NCBI GenBank assembly: GCA_007133445.1
Contig: SLMR01000261.1
Span: 1 to 6,738 of the forward strand
Length of the DNA: 6,738 bases
Source of the DNA: Aquisalimonas sp.
GTDB lineage: Bacteria > Pseudomonadota > Gammaproteobacteria > Nitrococcales > Aquisalimonadaceae
Direction: 5' to 3'
Part shown: positions 1-5,399 of the stretch, one piece after another
How positions within the stretch are numbered: position 1 is the first letter of the stretch
How the letters are laid out: every line of letters begins with the position of its first letter
Translations under genes and position numbers: made by a program
The notes under the pieces: generated by a model
The model's input: only the letters and a program-made list of their open reading frames with translations
Told to the model about the DNA's origin: nothing
Database searches by the model: none

Positions 1-13
1 CACCCGGCCGGGA

Positions 14-1915
14 TCACCCGCCGTGGCGTCCCATGCCGTGCTCCTCCATCGCCCCCCGGATCTCGTCCAGGCTGCTGGGGTCATCGATGGTGGACGGTAC
101 CGGCACGTCGGATTCCGTGGACAACTGCCGGATGCTCTTGCGCAGGATCTTGCCCGAGCGTGTCTTGGGCAGTTTCTGCACAATGGCCACCTGGCGCAGG
201 CAGGCAAAGGCACCGATGTTGCGCCGGACCATCTCCACCAGGTCCTGCTCCAGGGTGGCGTGATCAAGCTCGGCGCCGTCCTTGAGCACCACGAAGCCGA
301 AGGGCATCTCCCCCTTCATCTCGTCGGCGATGCCCACCACGGCGCATTCCGCCACGGCATCGTGGCCGCCGATGATCTCTTCCATCTCGCCGGTGGACAG
401 TCGGTGCCCGGCCACGTTGATGACGTCATCCATGCGGCCCATGACGAACAGATAGCCGTCCTCGTCGATGTAGCCGCCGTCGGAGGTGTCGTAGTAGCCC
501 GGGAATCGCTCCAGATACGAAGAACGGAAGCGCGCGTCGTCGTTCCACAGGGTGGGCAGACAGCCCGGGGGCAGCGGGAGGCGGATGGCGATGTGGCCCT
601 GTTCGCCGCGTCCCAGCGGTTCACCCATGGGGTCGAGAATTTCCACCTGATAGCCCGGACTGGGGAAGGTGGCGGAACCGGGCTTCTCCGGATGCGGCTC
701 CAGGCCCATGGGGTTGGAGGCGATGGGCCAGCCGGTCTCGGTCTGCCACCAGTGATCGATCACCGGACGATCCCCGCTGATGCGCTTGAGCCAGTCGTAG
801 GTGGGCGGGTCCAGGCGCTCGCCGGCCAGGAACAGGCTTTTCAGGCAGCTCAGGTCGTAGTCCGCCATGTGCCGGGCGTCCGGGTCTTCCTTCTTGACCG
901 CCCGGAAGGCCGTAGGGGCCGTGAAGAAGGTTTTCACCCGGTGTTCGGAGATGACGCGCCAGAAAGCGCCGGCGTCCGGGGTCTTCACCGGCTTGCCCTC
1001 GTAGACCACGGAGGTCAGGCCGCGCACCAGCGGCCCGTAGACGATGTAGGAATGGCCCACCACCCAGCCCACGTCGGAGGCCGTCCAGAACACCTCCCCG
1101 GGGTGCAGGTCGTAGACGGCGCCGAGGCTGAAGTTCAATGCCACGGCGTAGCCGCCCGTGTCACGCATTACCCCCTTGGGTTTCCCGGTGGTCCCGGAAG
1201 TATGCAGGATGTAGAGCGGGTGGGTGGCCTCCACGGGCACCGGCTCCGCCGGGCTGGCACCAGCCATGAGCGTGTCCCAGTCGTGATCGCGCCCGGCCTG
1301 CAGTTCGGCTTCTGCCTGCGGGCGCGCCTTGACCACCACGGCGTCGGGCTTGTGTTCGGCCTGGCGGATGGCCTCGTCCACCAGCGGCTTGTACGGGATC
1401 ACCTTCGAGAATTCCATGCCGCAGCTCGCCGTGAGCAGGGCCTTGGGTGCGGCGTCGTCAATGCGCACCGCCAGTTCGTGGGGCGCGAAGCCGCCAAAGA
1501 CCACCGCGTGGGGCGCCCCCAGGCGCGCGCAGGCGAGCATGGCGATCACCGCCTCCGGGATCATGGGCATGTAGATCACCACTCGGTCCCCCTTGCCCAC
1601 GCCCAGGTCCCGCAGGGCGCCGGCGCAGGTGGCCACGGCATCGCGCAGCTCGCGGTAAGTGTAGCGCTGCTGGCTGCTGGTCACGGGCGAGTCGTGGATG
1701 ATGGCGGTCTGGTCGCCACGGCCCTGGTTGACGTGGTGATCCAGCGCCAGGTGCGCCATGTTCAGCTCGCCGCCCCGGAACCAGCGGTAGAAGCCCTGGT
1801 CGTCCTGGCCGACGATCTCCGTGGGGTCCCGGAACCAGTCCAGCTGCGCTGCCTGTTCGCGCCAGAAGCCGTCCGGGTCGTCGATGGAGCGCTGGTAGGT
1901 CGCGGCGTAGCTCAT
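14..1915 (-). CDS. prpE: Propionyl-CoA synthetase (PrpE / ACSS3-like acyl-CoA synthetase)
   Basis: A 633-residue cytoplasmic AMP-forming acyl-CoA synthetase. It activates propionate, and probably acetate less well, with ATP and CoA through an acyl-adenylate. The N-terminal cap domain of the acetyl-CoA synthetase family is visible from residue 3. The P-loop TSGTTGKPKG is at 239-248, WWQTETG at 389-395, GRMDDVINVAGHR at 493-505, and PKTRSGKILRK at 583-593. K589 is the adenylation lysine; in the family it is the site of inhibitory Pat-type acetylation. Trp396 directly after WWQTETG (GWPI) and the HRLSTGEMEE stretch favour the PrpE/ACSS3 branch over Acs. Length fits the family (about 630). The frame stays open upstream for 149 codons, but ATG 1915 is chosen because the family N-terminus (MSYAATYQRS) begins here, with GGAGG 8 bases upstream. 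No prpB, prpC or prpD is in the window, so the pathway partner is unknown. An acetate-preferring enzyme remains possible. Confidence 0.93.
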   Translation of the reverse strand: MSYAATYQRSIDDPDGFWREQAAQLDWFRDPTEIVGQDDQGFYRWFRGGELNMAHLALDHHVNQGRGDQTAIIHDSPVTSSQQRYTYRELRDAVATCAGALRDLGVGKGDRVVIYMPMIPEAVIAMLACARLGAPHAVVFGGFAPHELAVRIDDAAPKALLTASCGMEFSKVIPYKPLVDEAIRQAEHKPDAVVVKARPQAEAELQAGRDHDWDTLMAGASPAEPVPVEATHPLYILHTSGTTGKPKGVMRDTGGYAVALNFSLGAVYDLHPGEVFWTASDVGWVVGHSYIVYGPLVRGLTSVVYEGKPVKTPDAGAFWRVISEHRVKTFFTAPTAFRAVKKEDPDARHMADYDLSCLKSLFLAGERLDPPTYDWLKRISGDRPVIDHWWQTETGWPIASNPMGLEPHPEKPGSATFPSPGYQVEILDPMGEPLGRGEQGHIAIRLPLPPGCLPTLWNDDARFRSSYLERFPGYYDTSDGGYIDEDGYLFVMGRMDDVINVAGHRLSTGEMEEIIGGHDAVAECAVVGIADEMKGEMPFGFVVLKDGAELDHATLEQDLVEMVRRNIGAFACLRQVAIVQKLPKTRSGKILRKSIRQLSTESDVPVPSTIDDPSSLDEIRGAMEEHGMGRHGG

Positions 1916-1923
1916 TGGTCTCT

Positions 1924-1928
1924 CCTCC
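1924..1928 (-). promoter_or_regulatory. Ribosome binding site of prpE
   Basis: Read on the minus strand, GGAGG (within AGGGAGGAGA, 1930-1921) stands 8 bases before ATG 1915. It decides the start, because the reading frame has no stop for a further 149 codons upstream and longer versions would have no family-like N-terminus. Confidence 0.8.
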
Positions 1929-1966
1929 CTGGCATGAGGCGCACGGGTGTGGCCCCGTTCGTTCTC

Positions 1967-1972
1967 GTTATA
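1967..1972 (-). promoter_or_regulatory. Candidate -10 box for prpE
   Basis: Minus-strand TATAAC stands alone as an AT-rich hexamer in a very GC-rich stretch, about 50 bases before the prpE ATG. No good -35 hexamer lies 16-19 bases upstream, so an activator-dependent promoter or an alternative sigma factor would be needed. Directly upstream is the inverted repeat CCGGCC-N5-GGCCGG (1973-1989), in the place where a spacer operator would sit. This is inference from position and composition only. Confidence 0.3.
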
Positions 1973-1989
1973 CCGGCCGGCGCGGCCGG
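1973..1989. repeat. Short GC inverted repeat in the prpE/SDR intergenic region
   Basis: CCGGCC (1973-1978) and GGCCGG (1984-1989) are exact inverted copies separated by 5 bases, in the 184-base divergent gap immediately upstream of the candidate prpE -10 box. It could be an operator. At this GC content a 6-base palindrome can easily arise by chance. Confidence 0.3.
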
Positions 1990-2010
1990 CACGGACATCT
2001 GGCCATTGCG

Positions 2011-2038
2011 CTGACAAGATGCGTACTATCCGTAACGT
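2011..2038 (+). promoter_or_regulatory. Candidate promoter for the SDR-hydrolase operon
   Basis: CTGACA (2011-2016, one mismatch to the -35 consensus) and TAACGT (2033-2038, poor -10 match) are 16 bases apart, about 60 bases upstream of the GTG start at 2100. A weak prediction: it is the best spaced pair I can see on this strand in the divergent gap. Confidence 0.2.
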
Positions 2039-2089
2039 ACCACTCTTCAAGCTGGTGAGCAGCGTTCCGTGGTTGACAGGATATGAACT

Positions 2090-2094
2090 GGAGG
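2090..2094 (+). promoter_or_regulatory. Ribosome binding site fixing the GTG start of the SDR gene
   Basis: GGAGG ends 5 bases before GTG 2100. The in-frame ATG at 1947 has no such site and would add a 51-residue, arginine-rich, non-homologous-looking extension, so the GTG is the preferred start. Confidence 0.75.
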
Positions 2095-2099
2095 CACGC

Positions 2100-2846
2100 G
2101 TGACACAACGCATGATTGTGACCGGAGGTGGCAGTGGCCTGGGGCGGGCCATCTGCCAGGAGCTTGCACGGCGCGGCGTGGAGGTGATTGCCGTCGGGCG
2201 CCGCCGGGAGGCGCTGGACCGCACCTGCGCCCTGGACCCGAAGAAGATCAGCCGGGTGTCCGCCGATCTGGCCACGCCGGAGGGCCGGGATGAAGTGGTC
2301 AAGGCCGTCGGCGATGAACCGCTCGCCGGGATCGTCCACAACGCGGGGGTGCTCGAGCCCATCGGGCCGCTGGCGGGCGTGCGGCTCGAGGACTGGCGTC
2401 ACGCCCAGGCGGTCAACGTGGAAGCGCCGCTGTTCCTGACCCAGGCCCTGCTGCCCAACCTCCAGGGCGGGCGGGTGCTGCACATGTCCTCCGGCGCCGC
2501 CCATCAGGGGTATCCCGGCTGGGGCAGCTACTGCACCAGCAAGGCGGCACTTTTCATGATCTACCGGATACTCAGCCAGGAACTGGCCGACCGCGACATC
2601 GCCGTGGGGAGCGTTCGGCCCGGAGTGGTGGACACCGACATGCAGGCGCTGATCCGCGAGCAGCCCCCGGAGCGCTTCCCCATGGTGCAACGGTTCATGG
2701 ATCTGCACGCCACCGGCCAGCTTGAGAGTCCGGCCGAGGTGGCAGGGTTCACCGCCTGGTTGCTGCTGGATGTGGAGCCGGAGCAGTTCAGCGCCGAAGA
2801 ATGGTCCTTCACGGAGCCGGCCCACCGGGAGCAGTGGGGTGGCTGA
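2100..2846 (+). CDS. Short-chain dehydrogenase/reductase (sepiapterin/benzil reductase-like)
   Basis: A 248-residue classical SDR: a cytoplasmic NAD(P)H-dependent oxidoreductase acting on a carbonyl or alcohol. The Rossmann glycine motif TGGGSGLG is at 8-15, close to the N-terminus. GRR at 33-35 after strand 2 favours NADPH. HNAG is at 80-83, the structural Asn at 106, the catalytic Ser at 130/131, and YCTSK gives Tyr144 and Lys148. The RPGVVDTDMQ stretch (173-182) resembles the sepiapterin reductase / benzil reductase branch, but the substrate cannot be assigned. Length is normal for a classical SDR. The start is GTG 2100, supported by GGAGG 5 bases upstream; the reading frame is open further upstream but that part is not SDR-like. 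Its last 8 bases overlap the start of the hydrolase gene, so the two are almost certainly co-transcribed and translationally coupled. It is transcribed divergently from prpE. Confidence 0.9.
   Translation: MTQRMIVTGGGSGLGRAICQELARRGVEVIAVGRRREALDRTCALDPKKISRVSADLATPEGRDEVVKAVGDEPLAGIVHNAGVLEPIGPLAGVRLEDWRHAQAVNVEAPLFLTQALLPNLQGGRVLHMSSGAAHQGYPGWGSYCTSKAALFMIYRILSQELADRDIAVGSVRPGVVDTDMQALIREQPPERFPMVQRFMDLHATGQLESPAEVAGFTAWLLLDVEPEQFSAEEWSFTEPAHREQWGG
2827..2831 (+). promoter_or_regulatory. Ribosome binding site inside the SDR gene for the hydrolase
   Basis: GGGAG within the last codons of the dehydrogenase gene lies 7 bases before GTG 2839. This fixes the hydrolase start and places initiation across the upstream stop codon (GTGGCTGA), an arrangement typical of translational coupling. 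Confidence 0.6.
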
Positions 2847-3747
2847 GACGGGCGCGTACACGCCCCGGCGCGTGCCGCGGGCCGAGACCTGGTGGTTGCG
2901 CGGCGTGCGGCACCGGGTCTGGTGCTGGGGGCCGGATGGCGGGCGCCCGCTGGTACTGCTGCACGGCTGGATGGATACCGGTCAGACCTGGCAGTTCCTG
3001 GTGGATGCGCTCGCCTCGGAGCGGCGGGTGATCGCACCGGACTGGCGCGGCTTCGGTGATTCCGAGTGGGTGCTAGGCGGCTACTACTTCCCCGACTACC
3101 TGGCCGACCTGGATGCCCTGCTGGAGCGTGTTGGTGGCGAGCCGGTGGATCTGGTGGGCCACAGCATGGGCGGCAACGTGGCGGGCCTCTACGCCGGCGT
3201 GCGGCCCACGCGAATCCGGCGGCTGGCGCTGGTCGAGGGGTTCGGTGCCCGCGCGCGTGACGCCTCCGAGGCCCCGGAGAACTACGCCCGCTGGCTGGAT
3301 CACTGGCAGACGCCACCGGCGCTGCACGAGCCGGATTCCCTGGAGAACTTCGCCGGGCGGCTGCAGCTACGGCATCCGCATCTCACCAACGAGCGTGCCC
3401 TGTTCGTGGCCGCCGCCTGGCTGCGCCCCGAGGGCGACGGCTGGCAGATCCGGGCGGACCCGGGCCACAAGCGCCGCAACCCGGTGCTCTACCGGCTGGA
3501 AGAGGCCGAGGCGTGCTGGCGGTGCATTACCGCGCCGGCCCTGTGGGTGGTGGGGAACGATTCCCGCACCCTGTCCTGGTTCGGCGGGGAAGAGGAACTG
3601 AAGCGCAGGCGGGAGATCATCGGTGCCGAGGAGGTGCGGATCGACCGAGCAGGGCACATGATCCACCACGATCAGCCGGAGGCGCTGGCGGGCAGTCTGG
3701 AGACGTTTCTCGATGCCGTGGAAGCGCCGGCGCGCTGTTGTGACTGA
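2839..3747 (+). CDS. Alpha/beta hydrolase
   Basis: A 302-residue alpha/beta-hydrolase-fold protein, probably a cytoplasmic esterase, thioesterase or related serine hydrolase. The oxyanion-hole motif HGW is at 42-44, followed by DWRGFGDS (68-75), a usual strand-4 signature. The nucleophile elbow GHSMGG is at 107-112 with Ser109. The likely acid is Asp241 (VVGND, 237-241) and the catalytic His is His273 (AGHMIHHDQP, 271-280). A helical lid probably spans about 140-220. No signal peptide or membrane segment is seen. The start is GTG 2839, with GGGAG 7 bases upstream inside the dehydrogenase gene; an earlier ATG in frame (2722) would lie deep in the dehydrogenase and is unlikely. The two genes overlap by 8 bases, so they probably act on related substrates, for example a carbonyl reduction plus ester or thioester cleavage. 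That link is inference. The family is too broad for a substrate call. Confidence 0.88.
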   Translation: MAETGAYTPRRVPRAETWWLRGVRHRVWCWGPDGGRPLVLLHGWMDTGQTWQFLVDALASERRVIAPDWRGFGDSEWVLGGYYFPDYLADLDALLERVGGEPVDLVGHSMGGNVAGLYAGVRPTRIRRLALVEGFGARARDASEAPENYARWLDHWQTPPALHEPDSLENFAGRLQLRHPHLTNERALFVAAAWLRPEGDGWQIRADPGHKRRNPVLYRLEEAEACWRCITAPALWVVGNDSRTLSWFGGEEELKRRREIIGAEEVRIDRAGHMIHHDQPEALAGSLETFLDAVEAPARCCD

Positions 3748-3762
3748 CCGGGCCGGGCGAAT

Positions 3763-3933
3763 TCAGCTCTTGCCGTAATCGTTCTTCATTACGTCCATCC
3801 AGCGCCGGTGCTTCTCGAATGCCTCCCGGCGCCAGCGCTCCACCTGTTCCCGGGAGTGCTCCTCCAGGATCTGCTTGTCCGTGTAGGAGCGGGGATCCAG
3901 TTCCTGGTCGGTGTCCTGATTCTTATCGCTCAT
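3763..3933 (-). CDS. Small highly charged protein of unknown function (56 residues)
   Basis: I do not recognise this family. The 56-residue product starts MSDKNQDTDQ and ends MKNDYGKS. It is very rich in Asp, Glu, Lys and Arg, has no Cys and no membrane segment, and residues about 17-50 (YTDKQILEEHSREQVERWRR onward) look like one long helix, perhaps a coiled coil or a protein- or nucleic-acid-binding helix. The start at ATG 3933 is supported by GAGG 6 bases upstream; the frame is open further up to 4023, but that part runs through the divergent promoter gap. A TATACT box lies about 35 bases upstream. The gene converges with the hydrolase (15 bases between stops) and diverges from tusA. The fit between coding frame, ribosome site and intergenic boundaries argues for a real gene. 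Function cannot be inferred. Confidence 0.75.
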   Translation of the reverse strand: MSDKNQDTDQELDPRSYTDKQILEEHSREQVERWRREAFEKHRRWMDVMKNDYGKS

Positions 3934-3967
3934 CGGCGACCTCGTCGACGGATTGAAAACGCCCGGC

Positions 3968-3973
3968 AGTATA
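3968..3973 (-). promoter_or_regulatory. Candidate -10 box for the small charged protein gene
   Basis: Minus-strand TATACT (one mismatch to TATAAT) lies 34 bases before ATG 3933, giving a predicted leader of about 28 bases. The -35 region is poor (ACACGG at 17-base spacing). It sits back to back with a candidate tusA promoter about 25 bases away. Confidence 0.35.
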
Positions 3974-3993
3974 ACCGATCTCTCCCGCGCCCG

Positions 3994-4002
3994 TGTTATG
4001 CT
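3994..4002 (+). promoter_or_regulatory. Candidate extended -10 promoter of tusA
   Basis: TGT followed by TATGCT forms an extended -10 element (TGn plus a 4/6 hexamer), ending 33 bases before the tusA ATG. There is no recognisable -35 hexamer, which extended -10 promoters can tolerate. Confidence 0.3.
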
Positions 4003-4035
4003 CGCCCACCCGTAGCACGACACGCCAAGTCAGCC

Positions 4036-4272
4036 ATGACCGCCCAGCACGACCACGAACTCGACGTCACCGGCCTCGATTGCCCGTTGCCCATTCTGCG
4101 CACCAAGCGCGAACTGGTGCGCATGGATACCGGGCAGGTGCTGCGCGTGCTGGCGACGGACCCCCACTCGGTGGTGGACTTCCTCGCCTTTACGGAGAAG
4201 ACTCCCAACCGCATGGTCGACTACTGGGACAGCGAGGGCGTCTACACCTTCCTGGTGGAGAAGGGCGAGTAG
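4036..4272 (+). CDS. tusA: TusA/SirA family sulfur carrier protein
   Basis: A 78-residue cytoplasmic sulfur carrier of the TusA (SirA/YhhP) family. The N-terminal signature LDVTGLDCPLPILRTKREL (9-27) contains the CPxP motif with Cys16, the residue that carries the persulfide. In known members this sulfur comes from the desulfurase IscS and passes through TusBCD/TusE to MnmA for 2-thiouridine at the tRNA wobble position; in sulfur-oxidising bacteria relatives also carry sulfane sulfur. The length is typical for the family, and the C-terminal strand FLVEKGE closes the small alpha/beta fold. The ATG at 4036 has only a weak Shine-Dalgarno match upstream. An in-frame extension upstream would cross the opposite-strand small gene and is not TusA-like. 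No other sulfur genes are in the window, so TusA proper versus a YedF-type paralogue cannot be settled. It converges with sohB, 24 bases apart. Confidence 0.88.
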   Translation: MTAQHDHELDVTGLDCPLPILRTKRELVRMDTGQVLRVLATDPHSVVDFLAFTEKTPNRMVDYWDSEGVYTFLVEKGE

Positions 4273-4282
4273 CGGAGCAGCC

Positions 4283-4321
4283 GGTGCCGCGAGGCCCTAA
4301 AGGCCACGCCCTCGCAGCACC
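4283..4321. terminator. Imperfect inverted repeat at the tusA/sohB convergence, possible bidirectional terminator
   Basis: GGTGC (4283-4287) and GCGAGG (4289-4294) pair with CCTCGC (4310-4315) and GCACC (4317-4321). That gives an 11-pair stem with one C-A mismatch and a 15-base loop holding the sohB stop codon. There is no T-run on either side, so it is not a canonical intrinsic terminator. It lies between two converging genes and includes the last codons of sohB, so termination or 3'-end protection is the likeliest role. A smaller competing hairpin, GGCC-N5-GGCC (4293-4305), lies within it. Confidence 0.35.
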
Positions 4322-5304
4322 CGCTCCAGCACCGTCTCGATGCCCAGCGTGATGCGCTTGCTCATGGGCTGCTTGCGGCTGTAGGTGACCTCGAAGACGT
4401 CGGCATCCTCGGCCTTGGCCATGAGCAGGTCATCGCTGGTCTGCAGGCCGTCGACGAGCTTGAGCTCCAGGGCCTGCTCGCCATACCAGTGATCGCCATT
4501 GGCCACTGTCTCCAGGTCCAGCGTCGGCCGGTACCGGTGTACGAAGCGCTTGAACAGCCCGTGAGTCTCCTCAAGTTCGTGCTGGAACTTGCGCCGGCCG
4601 GCGTGGGTGTTCTCCCCCAGGGTGGTGAGGGTGCGCTTGTGCTCGCCGGCGGTGTGCAGTTCCACATCCACGTCGTGGCGCTTGAGGAAGCGGTGGAAGT
4701 TCGGCAGCTGGGCCACCACGCCGATGGAGCCCAGCACGGCGAATGGAGCGGCGACAATGCGATCCGCCACGCAGGCCATGAGGTAGCCGCCGCTGGCGGC
4801 GACCCGATCCACGGCAGCGGTCAGGTGGATGCCGCGCTCGCGCAGGCGCGTGAGCTGCGAGGCCGCGAGACCGTAGCTGTGCACCAGCCCGCCGGGGCTC
4901 TCCAGGCACAGGATGACTTCGTCCCTGCCGGGCCGGGCCAGCGTCAGCACGGCGGTGATTTCCTCGCGCAGGTTCTCCACCCGGGAGGCGCGGATGTCGC
5001 CCTCGAAGCGCAGGACGTAGACACGTTCCCGGTCGTCGCCGCCCGCCGCGGGTTTCTTCTGCTTCTTCCCGGTTTTTTCCGAGCGCTTCAGCCGGCGCAG
5101 GACTTTCCGGTCCAGCATGGCGTGGTCCAGCGTGCGGCGCATGTCGCGGTAGCGGTTGTTGAGCTTGCGCACCCGCAACGACTCGCGCCCCTGCTCTCTG
5201 TCGCGCCCGGCGAGGACCGCCACACCGGCGGCAACTACCAGCACGGCCACCACCAGGGTGGCGGTCTTGGCGAAGAAAAGGCCGTAGTCGTAGATGAACT
5301 CCAT
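4297..5304 (-). CDS. sohB: SohB-type inner-membrane S49 serine peptidase
   Basis: A 335-residue membrane-anchored peptidase of family S49 (relative of signal peptide peptidase SppA), close in length to E. coli SohB (about 349). It begins MEFIYDYGLFFAKTATL, like SohB. One N-terminal membrane helix spans about 8-33. A basic, Lys-rich linker follows (74-84, KRSEKTGKKQKK region), then the S49 catalytic domain from about 95. SPGG is at 136-139. The nucleophile is Ser171 (VAASGGYLMAC, 168-178). The general base is Lys223 in AGEHKRTLTTLGENT (219-233). In S49 enzymes this Ser/Lys dyad cleaves membrane-associated peptides; SohB of E. coli was linked to suppression of htrA loss. The start at ATG 5304 has GGAGG 4 bases upstream; a longer in-frame ORF to 5367 lacks SohB-like sequence. 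It lies 95 bases downstream of the transporter on the same strand, so read-through is possible. Confidence 0.92.
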   Translation of the reverse strand: MEFIYDYGLFFAKTATLVVAVLVVAAGVAVLAGRDREQGRESLRVRKLNNRYRDMRRTLDHAMLDRKVLRRLKRSEKTGKKQKKPAAGGDDRERVYVLRFEGDIRASRVENLREEITAVLTLARPGRDEVILCLESPGGLVHSYGLAASQLTRLRERGIHLTAAVDRVAASGGYLMACVADRIVAAPFAVLGSIGVVAQLPNFHRFLKRHDVDVELHTAGEHKRTLTTLGENTHAGRRKFQHELEETHGLFKRFVHRYRPTLDLETVANGDHWYGEQALELKLVDGLQTSDDLLMAKAEDADVFEVTYSRKQPMSKRITLGIETVLERVLRGRGL

Positions 5305-5308
5305 GGTT

Positions 5309-5313
5309 CCTCC
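5309..5313 (-). promoter_or_regulatory. Ribosome binding site of sohB
   Basis: Minus-strand GGAGG (in GGGAGGA, 5314-5308) is 4 bases before ATG 5304. It decides between this start and an in-frame ATG 63 bases upstream. Confidence 0.75.
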
Positions 5314-5399
5314 CGAAAAGGTAAGCCGTGCCCGGCAGACAGCGCGGCGGATGCGGCGTTCGGCCAAAGCCTACTGAACTGCCGGCGCAACCGGAACCG

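Noticed and set aside
23..2014. A 663-codon open frame on the plus strand, antisense to prpE
   Set aside because: In high-GC genes the antisense frame aligned to codon positions often lacks stops. The translation has low-complexity Gly/Val/His/Arg-rich composition and no recognisable domain, while prpE on the other strand carries all its family motifs.
2073..2078. A perfect TTGACA just before the SDR gene
   Set aside because: A matching -10 would fall on the start codon (around 2096-2101, ACGCGT), with no TATA-like sequence, so it is unlikely to be a -35 box for this gene.
2083..2103. A six-codon leader ORF whose TGA overlaps the SDR GTG start
   Set aside because: Its own ribosome site is poor and too close to the ATG. 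An ORF this short arises easily by chance, and there is no run of a single amino acid to suggest attenuation.
1968..2861. A 297-codon open frame on the minus strand, antisense to the SDR gene
   Set aside because: Same GC-driven artefact. The SDR frame has the complete glycine-rich, NAG, Ser, YxxxK set; the antisense product shows nothing recognisable.
3953..3975. TTGAAA and TATAAC on the plus strand upstream of tusA as a promoter pair
   Set aside because: The spacing is only 11 bases, too short for a sigma-70 promoter.
5332..5385. Inverted repeat CCGGCAG / CTGCCGG in the transporter-sohB gap
   Set aside because: Seven bases with a 40-base loop in GC-rich sequence is weak, and no T-tract follows.
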